Positions 34,543-43,540 of a stretch of DNA of 64,000 nt are shown piece after piece. Numbering within the stretch: position 1 is the first letter of the stretch; each line of letters begins with the position of its first letter. Origin of the DNA: JAGNKE01 sp964583335. GTDB taxonomy: Bacteria; Pseudomonadota; Alphaproteobacteria; Micavibrionales; Micavibrionaceae. Both the position numbers and the translations under genes were made by a program. The stretch lies in NCBI GenBank assembly GCA_964583335.1, contig CAZOVG010000004.1, forward strand, positions 62,001-126,000, read 5' to 3'. Under the pieces are notes generated by a model. It ran no database searches, was not told the DNA's origin, and saw only the letters and a program-made list of their open reading frames with translations.

Positions 34543-35757
34543 ATGGCAAAAAAGATCAAGGTCGCGACGCCGGTCGTGGAGATCGACGGAGATGAGATGA
34601 CCCGGATCATCTGGGATTTCATCAAGAAGAGCCTGATCCTGCCTTACCTCGATGTCGATCTGAAATATTTCGATCTCTCTATTCAGAGCCGCGACGCAAC
34701 GGAGGACAAGATTACCGTCGATGCCGCCAACGAGATCAAAAAATACGGTGTCGGCATCAAGTGCGCGACCATCACGCCGGACGAGGCGCGGGTCAAGGAG
34801 TTCAATCTCAAGAAGATGTGGAAGTCTCCGAACGGGACGATCCGCAATATTCTGGGCGGGACGATTTTCCGTGCGCCGATCATCTGCTCAAACGTGCCGC
34901 GTTATGTTCCCGGTTGGGAGAAGCCCATCGTGATCGGCCGTCATGCGTTCGGGGATCAATACAAGGCCACGGACATGAAAATTCCGGGGCCCGGTGTGCT
35001 TAAGCTTGTCTATACGCCGAAAGGCGGCGAACCGCAGGAGTGGGAGGTGTTCGATTTTCCCTCTCCGGGTGTCGCGTTGGGCATGTATAACCTCGACGAA
35101 TCCATCGAGGGGTTCGCGCGATCGAGCTTTAATTATGCGCTGCTGCGGAACGAGCCGCTTTATATGTCCACCAAGAATACGATCCTCAAGCAGTATGACG
35201 GGCGTTTCATCGAGATTTTCCAGTCGATCTATGACGCGGAGTTCAGGGCGGAGTTCGAGAAGCGCAAGCTGTTCTATGAGCATCGCCTGATCGACGACAT
35301 GGTGGCGCAGGCCATCAAATCGAATGGCGGATTTGTCTGGGCGTGTAAAAATTACGACGGGGACGTGCAATCCGATATCGTGGCGCAGGGGTTTGGGTCG
35401 CTGGGGCTTATGACCTCCGTTCTGCTGACGCCCGACGGGAAGACGGTCGAGGCCGAAGCGGCGCACGGCACGGTGACGCGTCATTACCGCGAGCACCAGA
35501 AGGGCAAACCGACCTCCACCAACCCTATCGCGTCCATCTTCGCGTGGACGAGCGGGCTAAAATACCGGGGGCAGTTTGACGGCAACGATGCGCTGGTCGA
35601 GTTTTGCAACACGCTGGAAGATGTCTGCGTTAAGACTGTCGAGTCCGGGCATATGACGAAAGATCTTGCGCTTCTGGTCGGGCCGGATCAGAAGTGGCTT
35701 ACTACGCAGGCGTTTCTTGACAAGTTGGTTGAGAATCTTGAAGCCCGTTTAGGCTAG
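34543..35757 (+). CDS. icd: NADP-dependent isocitrate dehydrogenase (homodimeric, eukaryote-like)
   Basis: A 404-residue enzyme of the TCA cycle that oxidises isocitrate to 2-oxoglutarate. The start VVEIDGDEMTRIIWDFIK is diagnostic for the eukaryote-like type found in alphaproteobacteria. Further motifs are KSPNGTIRNILGGTIFR (isocitrate binding), DDMVAQAIKSNGGFVWACK (metal-binding Asp) and EAAHGTVTRHYREH (NADP site). AAGGGAGAG precedes the ATG. It converges with the glycosyltransferase gene at 35763; only five bases part the stops, and no terminator hairpin is seen there. Complete, with all expected residues. Confidence 0.97.
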   Translation: MAKKIKVATPVVEIDGDEMTRIIWDFIKKSLILPYLDVDLKYFDLSIQSRDATEDKITVDAANEIKKYGVGIKCATITPDEARVKEFNLKKMWKSPNGTIRNILGGTIFRAPIICSNVPRYVPGWEKPIVIGRHAFGDQYKATDMKIPGPGVLKLVYTPKGGEPQEWEVFDFPSPGVALGMYNLDESIEGFARSSFNYALLRNEPLYMSTKNTILKQYDGRFIEIFQSIYDAEFRAEFEKRKLFYEHRLIDDMVAQAIKSNGGFVWACKNYDGDVQSDIVAQGFGSLGLMTSVLLTPDGKTVEAEAAHGTVTRHYREHQKGKPTSTNPIASIFAWTSGLKYRGQFDGNDALVEFCNTLEDVCVKTVESGHMTKDLALLVGPDQKWLTTQAFLDKLVENLEARLG

Positions 35758-35762
35758 TCTAT

Positions 35763-36854
35763 TTATTTCACGTTGCCGCTCAGCAGCCTTTCCCAGTGTG
35801 CTGTGACATTTTCGAGTGTATAGGAGCGGAGGCTTTCCTTGGCGCTTTCGCCGAGCTTGCGGCGAAGTTCTCCGTGCTCTATCAGGAGTATCAGCGCGGC
35901 GGCGAGGCTTGTCGCCCGGTCTTTTGTATCGACCAAGAAGCCGTTAACTCCGTCCTTAATAATTTCATTGGTGCCGGGACAATCGGCAAAGCCGATTACA
36001 GGCACACCGTGAGACATAGCTTCCGCCGTGGCAAGACCGAAGGATTCATAACGTGAGGGCATAACAAAAATTGCTGCTTTTTCGTACTCCTTGTGAATAT
36101 TCTGTGTTACACCCGGAAGGGTAACGCGTTCCTTTAGGTTAAGTTCTTTCACGAGAATTTCGAGATGCTGGCGGAGAGGCCCTTCGCCCACGATTCGTAG
36201 GTTCCACTCTGGAAAATGAGTGGCGATGCGTTCGAAGGCTCGGATTAAAGTTTCCTGATCTTTTTGTGGATCGAGTCGCCCGACATTCAGGATTAATTTT
36301 TGTTCAGGTGTTTTTGTTTTTCTTAGGCTTGGTTGGTGAATCGGATTGGGTATTACCTCCATTTTGCGCCGAAGAACGGCAGGGTACGTTTTGCGGATAT
36401 TATCAGTAACGACCGTAATTTTTTTCATGAAAGGGGATGTCGCAAGGAACAGGGCATATTCCATGGGGCGCGTACCGTAATGCTCGGGTACTATATGTTC
36501 GCTTGCTATAAGAGGTATTCCTGAACCTATCAATGCGATAGATGCCGGAATGAATGTACTGTGCATGAAGGCTACGAGGATATCAGGCTTTTCAGATTTT
36601 ACTGTTTTTCGAATGGCTTTTATGCGTGAGAGAATTTCCCATGCCTGCGAGGGTTTGTCCACCTTGCCAATTTCAAGATCAAGGCGACGCACACTGGATG
36701 AGAGCGGATAAAAAGGTTCTTGGCCGGGCTGATCGAATGTCAGAATTGTGACGTCATGTCCTCTTGATGAGAGTGCACCGGAAAGATCGGTCAGGACACG
36801 TTCGGCGCCGCCGTGGCTGTGGTTGAGGGTTTTGATCGCAAACAGAATTTTCAT
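35763..36854 (-). CDS. Family 4 glycosyltransferase
   Basis: A 363-residue GT-B fold glycosyltransferase, last gene of the polysaccharide operon. The N-terminal domain has the typical HGGAERVLTDLS loop. The C-terminal nucleotide-sugar domain has LILNVGRLDPQKD and the EX7E motif in SRYESFGLATAEAMSHG. It should transfer a sugar from a nucleotide donor with retention of configuration; donor and acceptor are unknown. The start overlaps the stop of the upstream fusion gene by four bases. The sequence resembles the GT4 half of that fusion (both have GG(A/V)ER, FYP(L/I)xSS and EAMxHGVP), so the two are paralogues. Composition is more A+T-rich than icd next door. Confidence 0.9.
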   Translation of the reverse strand: MKILFAIKTLNHSHGGAERVLTDLSGALSSRGHDVTILTFDQPGQEPFYPLSSSVRRLDLEIGKVDKPSQAWEILSRIKAIRKTVKSEKPDILVAFMHSTFIPASIALIGSGIPLIASEHIVPEHYGTRPMEYALFLATSPFMKKITVVTDNIRKTYPAVLRRKMEVIPNPIHQPSLRKTKTPEQKLILNVGRLDPQKDQETLIRAFERIATHFPEWNLRIVGEGPLRQHLEILVKELNLKERVTLPGVTQNIHKEYEKAAIFVMPSRYESFGLATAEAMSHGVPVIGFADCPGTNEIIKDGVNGFLVDTKDRATSLAAALILLIEHGELRRKLGESAKESLRSYTLENVTAHWERLLSGNVK

Positions 36855-38914
36855 CGGCGTGACGTCTTATAAAAGAGATCTTCCCATAGATCGTAGATTC
36901 GCGAGGGTTCGTATTCGCGTACGCTTTTAAAAGCGCTTTTGCCCATACCTTCGAGTCGCGCCGGATCGCTCATCAAGTATTCAAGAGTCTGTGCCAAGGT
37001 AAAGGCGTCGTTATTGCCTTTTGCGAGTTTGCCGTTTTCACCGTCCTTTATCAGGTCGCTTACCCCCGCGCAGTTCTCAAAACCAGCACAGGGAACTCCG
37101 TGAGCCATGGCTTCGGCCATAACATTAGGAAATCCCTCCCATAGAGAAGGCAGAACAAAAAGCAAGGCTTGGGCGTATTCCGGGCCGGGGTTTGATACCG
37201 TTCCAGGCATCTCAAGGCGATTTTCGATTTTTAGCTCTGCTGCTAGCTTTTCCAAAGATCGCCTGTCGTTGCCTTCGCCGATTATACGCAAGGTCCAGGC
37301 AGGGTATTTGTCTACTATCATAGAAAAGGCTTGCAAAAGCACTGCATAATTCTTTTGGTACTCCAGACGACCGATGCTCAGCAGGACTTTACGTGTTTTT
37401 TGTTGGTTTAGATTGGTAGGATCGACTGGGAAGACGGGATTGGGGATCGTCACGATCTTTCTATCTAAATAGGCCGGGTAATGTTTGCGGTAACTTTCGC
37501 ATTGAATGGTTATGGCTTTAGCGAACCGGAAGGTCTGGTAAATCCACTTTCGATACTTTCCAGAGCTTATGAAGTCGTAGCGCGTCGGTGCGTTGCGCTC
37601 TGCGAGAATAATAGGATAGCCCATACCGAGCGTATACACGCGCGTGCTGAGGTAGGGACCATCCTGAAAACCGATTATAATATCAGGATTGGCTAAGCTC
37701 ACATTTTTTCTGACTTTTAGAGCGCGGTAAATTTTTTCTTTTAGACTAGCCTTTTTTAAAGGATTACCGATGTTGATCTTATGCCATTCTATAGAAGAAT
37801 TTATGGGGTAGAAAGATTTTGCATTCTCAGGATCGAGTGTCATCAGAGTTACTTGATGTCCTCTTCCAGTCATTTCGTTCATGAGAGCGCTTGCCATACG
37901 TTCAACGCCTCCGGCCATGTTGTTGATCGCGCGGCAGCAGACAAGAATATGAAGAAAACGCTTATGTCCTTGCTGATTCATTTTTTCTTCATGACGCAGG
38001 CGTGCAGGTCCGGTAGTCGTTAAATGGCGCGATACTGCTATCGGGTGTCTCAGCCAAAGCTTTGCAAGGGTAAAGGCAAATATTGGATAGTTTTTCTTGA
38101 AGTGAGCGGCGCGAATTTTCGGCCACTCCCTTGCATATACATAACGGCGTTTGCCTACAAGATATCCTTTATGTTTTTCTGCAAGATTGAGCTCGGCCTC
38201 AAGGTTCTTGTCATGGCCTTTATCAGGGGACTCCGTTGAAAATTGAATGAAAAGTTTTTGTGGGCATCCTGTGAAATACGCCCCTTCCAGCGCGCATCGT
38301 ACAGCAAAATCAAGGTCTTCTATACGGCGGAAGGTTTCATCAAAGCCGCCGACATGATCAAATACCGATTTTCTTGCCATGAGCGAGCAAGTCGGTGTTC
38401 CTGCACCGTAGAGCCAGTCGGACGGTCCACCGAAAAAAAGTATCCGGTCGGCTACACCTGCTCCATGTGGTGTCATTCCCCTTGATCCTATCGCTTCGAG
38501 CGGCTTTTTATAGCCGTTCGGATAGATACGTTCGCCTGAGGCGTAGCATAGAATAAGCTTAGAGTTTTCCCTTTCTTCAGTTTTGATTATTTTTTCATAT
38601 TGTATTTTAAGACGATCGGGCAGGCTTTCGTCGTCGTCGTCAAAAAACGCTATGAATTCGCCTTTGGCTTCTTTGAGAATTGTATTTCTTGCGCCGGCTG
38701 CCCCTGTATTTTTTTTGTGTTTAACTAATCTTGCGTAAGGAATGGACTTAAGTTTTTGTAAGACAATTTCGAGGGTTTCATCTTGTGAGCAGTCGTCAAC
38801 GATAAGAATTTCCTTATTTGCCCAACTTTGTGCATGTGCGCTTTCGATCGCGCGGGATATCGTTTCTTGCGCGTTATATGCTGTTATGCCGATAGTAATA
38901 GCAGGCTCCTTCAT
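36851..38914 (-). CDS. Fused glycosyltransferase: GT2 domain + GT4 domain
   Basis: A 687-residue protein made of two complete transferases. Residues 1 to about 300 are a GT2 (GT-A) domain: TIGITAYNAQETI, VDDCSQDET and the DxD-type FFDDDDES at 91-98. From about residue 312 (MNQQGHKRFLHILV) a GT4 (GT-B) domain follows with AGGVERMASALM and the EX7E motif in LWEGFPNVMAEAMAHG. Each half has a separate paralogue next to it, the GT2 at 38911 and the GT4 at 35763. A Met at residue 312, at the join, suggests fusion of two formerly separate genes, or an internal start. It probably adds two successive sugars. Both ends overlap neighbours by four bases. Confidence 0.9.
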   Translation of the reverse strand: MKEPAITIGITAYNAQETISRAIESAHAQSWANKEILIVDDCSQDETLEIVLQKLKSIPYARLVKHKKNTGAAGARNTILKEAKGEFIAFFDDDDESLPDRLKIQYEKIIKTEERENSKLILCYASGERIYPNGYKKPLEAIGSRGMTPHGAGVADRILFFGGPSDWLYGAGTPTCSLMARKSVFDHVGGFDETFRRIEDLDFAVRCALEGAYFTGCPQKLFIQFSTESPDKGHDKNLEAELNLAEKHKGYLVGKRRYVYAREWPKIRAAHFKKNYPIFAFTLAKLWLRHPIAVSRHLTTTGPARLRHEEKMNQQGHKRFLHILVCCRAINNMAGGVERMASALMNEMTGRGHQVTLMTLDPENAKSFYPINSSIEWHKINIGNPLKKASLKEKIYRALKVRKNVSLANPDIIIGFQDGPYLSTRVYTLGMGYPIILAERNAPTRYDFISSGKYRKWIYQTFRFAKAITIQCESYRKHYPAYLDRKIVTIPNPVFPVDPTNLNQQKTRKVLLSIGRLEYQKNYAVLLQAFSMIVDKYPAWTLRIIGEGNDRRSLEKLAAELKIENRLEMPGTVSNPGPEYAQALLFVLPSLWEGFPNVMAEAMAHGVPCAGFENCAGVSDLIKDGENGKLAKGNNDAFTLAQTLEYLMSDPARLEGMGKSAFKSVREYEPSRIYDLWEDLFYKTSRR

Positions 38915-39891
38915 GAGAAGTTCCTGTAGAATTCTTGTGCTTGCTTATTATATTTACGGTTTGGCCACGACCATCTTAGGCGCTTGAGGCAGAGTCGCGG
39001 GTACTTGAACAGAAGGCGTGTCATTTTGATCAAAAAGCTTATTTTTTTACCTTTCAGGTATTCGTGTTTTGCATCGAGCCAACGGGCGCAGAAAAGAGGC
39101 GAGATTCCGCTGTTACGAATAAAAACCGCGTGTTTTATTATTATGTTTCGATGGTGAATTTCTTCTTCAATTAATGTTTTTTCGCTTCCTAATGTCATTG
39201 TTTGTCTTACCAGAGGTTCGGCGATTCCTACAAAATGCCCTCCGTTTAGAGCAAAACGCACGTTAAATTCTGTATCCTCGCAACGCCGGAATTTTTCGTC
39301 GAAGCCGTTTAAAGCCTGATAGCTCTTGAGTCTTGCCATTTGTGCGCAGGTGGCCATCGAGCCAAAGCCATTTTCAACCGGAAAGCCATATAAGATACGT
39401 TTTGCCATGTTTTCACCACGCGGGCATAGTCCCTCCTCGTTGCAGCCTGCTGTGATCTCGTAATGCTCCCGCCCGTCGGGGTAAGTTTGCAGCCTTGCGC
39501 AGTGACATATGACTTCATTTTGTCCTGCATATTTTTCTTCGTATTCGACTATTCTAAGGTATTGTTTTTTCAAGCGTAAAGAATTGCTTTGATCATCATC
39601 ATCAAAGAATGCAAGGAACTCTCCTTTAGCCTCTTGGATAATGCGATTTCTGGCTGACGCTACGCCTTTATTCTGCCTTAGTGTTATCACACGTATTTCA
39701 GGATGTTTTGTCGAGAGTTTCACCAGAATGTGTGGCGTGCTATCGGTGGATGCGTCATCGACCACGATTATTTCTTTTTTGTCCCATTTTTGCGCTAAGG
39801 CTGAATTTATAGCCGATTCCAGCGTCATCTCAGCATTATAGGCTGTCATTCCGATTGTTATCATCGGTAGAATTGAGTTGCTATAATTCAT
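38911..39891 (-). CDS. Family 2 glycosyltransferase
   Basis: A 326-residue GT-A transferase. Conserved parts are TIGMTAYNAEMTLESA, VVDDASTDSTPHI and the metal-binding FFDDDDQS. The region from about 180 to 215 (LNGFDEKFRRCEDTEFNV) includes the acidic ED that serves as catalytic base in GT2 enzymes. It resembles the N-terminal half of the downstream fusion protein over its whole length, including the C-terminal LxxKYPRL region. The ATG at 39891 overlaps the flippase stop by eleven bases; Met10 is an alternative. Donor and acceptor are unknown. No membrane helices, so it acts on a lipid-linked acceptor at the cytoplasmic face. Confidence 0.9.
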   Translation of the reverse strand: MNYSNSILPMITIGMTAYNAEMTLESAINSALAQKWDKKEIIVVDDASTDSTPHILVKLSTKHPEIRVITLRQNKGVASARNRIIQEAKGEFLAFFDDDDQSNSLRLKKQYLRIVEYEEKYAGQNEVICHCARLQTYPDGREHYEITAGCNEEGLCPRGENMAKRILYGFPVENGFGSMATCAQMARLKSYQALNGFDEKFRRCEDTEFNVRFALNGGHFVGIAEPLVRQTMTLGSEKTLIEEEIHHRNIIIKHAVFIRNSGISPLFCARWLDAKHEYLKGKKISFLIKMTRLLFKYPRLCLKRLRWSWPNRKYNKQAQEFYRNFS

Positions 39892-41149
39892 AATAACCGG
39901 CGCCGTTCAAATAATGCTTACGCAAGGTCCAGTCTACTGACAGGCTCATAATCAAGCGGTAGGCAAAGGCGGAAGCGACTGCCCCTGCTATGCCAAAAAG
40001 GGGTATCAGGAGGGCGGAAGACATAACACGAAACACAGACGTTGTGATTGTTATCTTTGCGTAGCTTTTACTGTCCAGCTGTGAGCGGATGAATCGGTAG
40101 CGTAGTGTTGCTGCGTTTCCGACTGCAACTGACAAGGCCAGCGCCTGAGCGTACGGAACCGATTCAGCGTACTCTTCGCCAAAAATCAATATCAGCAGCC
40201 AAGGCAGAATTGTCACTGAGAACGCCGCTATCAGGAGACCCAGTATGAGTGCCGACATCTTTAAAGCCCGATCAAGGTCCTTGGTATAGCTGCATTCCCT
40301 TGCGAAACGCGGGGCCATTGCGGCTATCCCGTCTTGGACCAGATTTCTCATCAGCTCGGGGATGCGCTCTGCGGCTACGAACACAGCAACGGAAGCGGGA
40401 GACATAAACAAGAAAAGAAGCAATTTATCTGATTGAACTGCCAGAGTATTGAAGGCTGCGTAAAAGGAGGTTCTTATGCCGTAACGTATGCTTTCAGGTT
40501 CGTTGGTTTCATCGGGTTTTAACGCCCTTAAATCACGAATTGTTAAAACAGTATTCAGTACAGAGGGCACCCCCAAAAAGACAAGCACGGCCAGAGGAAT
40601 GTTATTTGGGAAGATCAGGGCTACAACAATCATAGACGCGTGCATTGCGAATTGCCATGCCGTTTCAAGCTTAAAAAACGATTTGAAGTTTTCTTTTCCT
40701 AATGAGATTTGGCGCCATTGTGAAAGTCCTTCATAGAAGGGCAGGCTTATCGCAGCAATTATGAAGCAGTACATGAGTACTGTTTGATCTGTTTTTTGGT
40801 AAAAGTGGGCGATCATCAGCATAATAAAACTGCCCATAAGACACCCTGCAAAGCTCAGGGGCAGGGAATTTCTATACGTGGCCAAATGGCCGCGTGCTAC
40901 AGACTGCATGATTGAATTTTTGAGGCCTATAAAGCCGAAAATCGTCATCAAACTGGTGAGGCTGATCACGAAGCTATATGTTCCAAACTCCTCCAATGTC
41001 AGTGCGCGGACCAGAAAGTAAGTAGAAATCAGAGCAAATGATTTTTGGAATATGCGTTGAGTTATAAGAAGTACTGCGCCGAATATGCTGCGAATGTTGT
41101 TATGCGCCACCAAATCGATTGTTAATCCCTTTTTATAATCAGGTCGCAT
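39881..41149 (-). CDS. Polysaccharide flippase (Wzx/MATE-like, oligosaccharide repeat exporter)
   Basis: A 422-residue polytopic membrane protein with about 12-14 hydrophobic helices, fitting the polysaccharide-transport (PST/MOP) superfamily. Typical is the N-terminal stretch ALISTYFLVRALTLEEFG near residues 37-54. The FAREC motif after the middle (MAPRFARECSYTKDL) is also in family style. It should flip a lipid-linked glycan across the inner membrane. The start ATG overlaps the FkbM stop (TAATG), so the genes are coupled. No Wzy polymerase was found in the locus, so it is incomplete in this window or uses another route. Confidence 0.85.
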   Translation of the reverse strand: MRPDYKKGLTIDLVAHNNIRSIFGAVLLITQRIFQKSFALISTYFLVRALTLEEFGTYSFVISLTSLMTIFGFIGLKNSIMQSVARGHLATYRNSLPLSFAGCLMGSFIMLMIAHFYQKTDQTVLMYCFIIAAISLPFYEGLSQWRQISLGKENFKSFFKLETAWQFAMHASMIVVALIFPNNIPLAVLVFLGVPSVLNTVLTIRDLRALKPDETNEPESIRYGIRTSFYAAFNTLAVQSDKLLLFLFMSPASVAVFVAAERIPELMRNLVQDGIAAMAPRFARECSYTKDLDRALKMSALILGLLIAAFSVTILPWLLILIFGEEYAESVPYAQALALSVAVGNAATLRYRFIRSQLDSKSYAKITITTSVFRVMSSALLIPLFGIAGAVASAFAYRLIMSLSVDWTLRKHYLNGAGYYEL

Positions 41150-41928
41150 TACCCGGATTTCCGAAAGAAAAGCAAGGGTTTTGATGATTTGCGGCCCTTT
41201 ATTTCATCTGCGACATGAAAATGCTCAGCGAGCAGTGACCGTATCGCCTGCTCGTTGCAGAGTTTGGGATGGATCTCGATAACGATCATATCCACTTTAT
41301 TTAATAATTCTGGCTGTGCTGTTAGAAAAGCCTCTTCGGCTCCCTCGATATCGACCTTCAGTAATCCTATCCGCTCGAAATTGCTTAGCTCAAAAAATTT
41401 TTCAAGGGTCGCTCCTTGAACGCTGATCGTACCATTATCAGAGACCTTATGACTCATGCTTTCGCCTGCAATCGAAAATTTTAGTGTGACCTCCTCTTTC
41501 CAGGCCGCGCGATTGATCGCCCGCCAAGCGTGGCCGCAATGTGCAGCTGCCTGTCTGTTCTTTTCAAGAACGGCATAGGTATTCGGGTCTGCTTCGATGC
41601 TGAAAATTTCAGATTGTGCGTTTTGTGAAATGCACCAAAGGGCAAACGTACCGATATGTGCGCCAGCATCAAGTATGCTAATGTTCTTGTTTGTTGACAT
41701 GTAAGGTTTAAGAAAAGCGTATTCGGCATCAATCAGCACTTCACGCAGGGCGGAAAAATCCTGTCTGCGGAATGTTAACGGTAGTTGAGCGAAACTGCCA
41801 TGACCGTGAAGGCCGGGCTTGAATTTTGATTTGATGATGTAACACGCCGCTTTGCACTTTCCGCCTGTTAACTTAGATAACCAGTTTACGTTTTCTAGGA
41901 AACTGTTGAGGCGCTTTATGAGGTTCAT
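41149..41928 (-). CDS. FkbM-family methyltransferase 1
   Basis: A 259-residue SAM methyltransferase of the FkbM group. Motif I is ILDAGAHIGTFALW, followed by IFSIEADPNTYAVLEKN and the family acidic motif LLKVDIEGAEEAFL. These enzymes methylate sugar or polyketide hydroxyls. I choose the ATG at 41928, which yields a length matching its paralogue at 44760 (260 residues). The frame is open to a TTG at 42006, but that extension overlaps the remains of a broken methyltransferase. The two FkbM genes bracket a sulfotransferase-like pair and the pseudogene. It may methylate a sugar in the glycan; the substrate is unknown. Confidence 0.88.
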   Translation of the reverse strand: MNLIKRLNSFLENVNWLSKLTGGKCKAACYIIKSKFKPGLHGHGSFAQLPLTFRRQDFSALREVLIDAEYAFLKPYMSTNKNISILDAGAHIGTFALWCISQNAQSEIFSIEADPNTYAVLEKNRQAAAHCGHAWRAINRAAWKEEVTLKFSIAGESMSHKVSDNGTISVQGATLEKFFELSNFERIGLLKVDIEGAEEAFLTAQPELLNKVDMIVIEIHPKLCNEQAIRSLLAEHFHVADEIKGRKSSKPLLFFRKSG

Positions 41929-41953
41929 CGTTAATTTAGCTCTTTTTTGCAAC

Positions 41954-42285
41954 TTAAATGTAGTTAACTGTCCATTTTTTCCTGAGTTCCTCTGGATTTT
42001 TCTCAAGTGCTTTCATTACGGCACCTTCGAACTTATGTACTTGGGTTATGATCCAAAGCAGTAACCACGAAACGGCCGGAATTACTTTGAGCTTTTTTAA
42101 AGCCCATCTTCAAGATTGCATTCTATAACTCCATCGGCGGGCACTATGTCTGTTCCATAGTATTCTTTACAGTTTTTTAGATAGGGCCTTAGCGCCATCG
42201 TACGGCAGCCGATATCGAGCAAAGAATAGTTTGTGTAGTTCTCGTTGATTAAGTTGGCGCACATCGGCAGCCTTTTTAAAGTCAC
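41954..42285 (-). pseudogene. Broken class I SAM methyltransferase (internal deletion and frameshift)
   Basis: The 5' part, from GTG at 42285 behind a good AGGAG, encodes a methyltransferase N-terminus (NYSLLDIGCRTMALRPYL then YYGTDIVPADGVIECNLEDG) but stops at a TAA (42097-42099) just after the first Rossmann strands. Directly after, in a different frame, 42093 down to the TAA at 41954-41956 encodes KLKVIPAVSWLLLWIITQV, then FEGAVMKALEKNPEELRKKW, which looks like a methyltransferase C-terminus. About the middle hundred residues, with the usual DVLEH-type catalytic motif, are missing. The simplest reading is an internal deletion that left a frameshift. An alternative is that the 62-residue N-terminal piece is a separate small gene, which I think unlikely. 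Confidence 0.6.
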
Positions 42286-42345
42286 TTTATTTACTCCTAT
42301 GAAAAGGTGAAATGCCCATATACCTGTAGTGCTGGAAAAATGTTT

Positions 42346-43473
42346 CTACCAACCAGCAATGCGCAACCTTAGAGAATTATGCAAGTTTTTTAAGGGTGCC
42401 AACAGATTCTTGCCTCCGGGGGCTTTATCCATAATCCAGCGAGCCATGCGGCGTCCAGCTAATTCCAGCCTGTTAAGTGGTTTATACAAGTCTTCGCAAA
42501 ACTTGAAGTAGACTTCGGCTGTCATTTCGGGAGTAAGGCCCGGATAGGTTGGCTCGCCTGAATCAGAAAAAGTTTGCAAAACACTTAGGCCATACTCTTT
42601 AGACAGAGTTTCGTTCCCTTTGTGGAAGGAGCAAAAAAATCCCTCGCGTGCTTTTTGAGATGAAAATATCTGGTAGCCTTTTTGATCAGGAAAATGATCA
42701 TTAATTTTGCGGAATGAGCGTGCCGATATATAGGCTAGTGCCGGGTCAGGTTTTGTTGCGTTGTAGAGGCGTTTTACCTCTAGTACGTCACGATTAAGCC
42801 GTGTATTTGACTCAAAAATCTTCAAATTCGCGTCAGCATAGCATTTTTCGTTAAGAAAGGACTGGCAAAAATCCTTAATAATATCATCTTTAACGTCGTG
42901 AAAATTTTTCAAGCTAATTGAATCTCTCTTAAAAGCTTCATCCCAGAGACGGATGTGACCCAGATAGTCGTATATCTCTTTGTGATCAGTGACCAGTTCT
43001 TCATAGCTTGTTGTGATGCCGAAGGTGTTTTTCACCAACTGGTTATAGAGGGAAGATGACAGTTCGTCTTGCGGTCGAAAGTAGCAAGCAATTTTTATGT
43101 TTGAAAAAATTTGACATGCGGATTTTAAAGCAGCGATCAGTTTTTTTTCATTCTCCCAGTAATCCTCTTGGCGTTCTCTTTTTTGAATGTCTATAAAAAA
43201 CCCGGTCATTGCATAGAAAGACTCAGCGCTTATTACCAACGTATGGCAGCTTGACTCTTCGGCTTGCTTCTTAGCGTCTAAAAAAAAACTATCGACTTCG
43301 GAATGTTTTCCGTGGGCAAGCTTGGATGCAAGAAAATTAAAGACATAGGCGCTGTCTTGGTTTTTTGGATAGAGGAATCCTTGAGATTTCAGAACTGACC
43401 TGTTTAGCGCCAGAAAGTGCTGTATGCTTGTTGAGGCAGTTTTATGTGTGCCTATGTGTAGCAAGAGTTTCAA
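42346..43473 (-). CDS. P-loop sulfotransferase-like protein 1
   Basis: A 375-residue protein starting with a PAPS-type phosphosulfate loop, LLLHIGTHKTASTSIQHFL, as in bacterial sulfotransferase-like enzymes. The predicted 3'-phosphate site is in the HTLVISAESFY and KIACYFRPQDELSSSLYNQ region. Such genes often sit in capsule and lipopolysaccharide loci, where they sulfate sugars. The start seems to be TTG at 43473, with AGAGAA about eight bases upstream; I see no in-frame ATG nearby. It is a distant paralogue of the gene at 43541-44701 and lies 60 bases downstream of the broken methyltransferase. Sulfate transfer is a family-based inference. Codon use is A+T-rich. Confidence 0.7.
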   Translation of the reverse strand: MKLLLHIGTHKTASTSIQHFLALNRSVLKSQGFLYPKNQDSAYVFNFLASKLAHGKHSEVDSFFLDAKKQAEESSCHTLVISAESFYAMTGFFIDIQKRERQEDYWENEKKLIAALKSACQIFSNIKIACYFRPQDELSSSLYNQLVKNTFGITTSYEELVTDHKEIYDYLGHIRLWDEAFKRDSISLKNFHDVKDDIIKDFCQSFLNEKCYADANLKIFESNTRLNRDVLEVKRLYNATKPDPALAYISARSFRKINDHFPDQKGYQIFSSQKAREGFFCSFHKGNETLSKEYGLSVLQTFSDSGEPTYPGLTPEMTAEVYFKFCEDLYKPLNRLELAGRRMARWIMDKAPGGKNLLAPLKNLHNSLRLRIAGW

Positions 43474-43540
43474 TGGTTAATTTCTCTACAGTATATTGGT
43501 CTAAATTTTTTTTTAAACAGGCCATGAATCTAGGGCTCAG

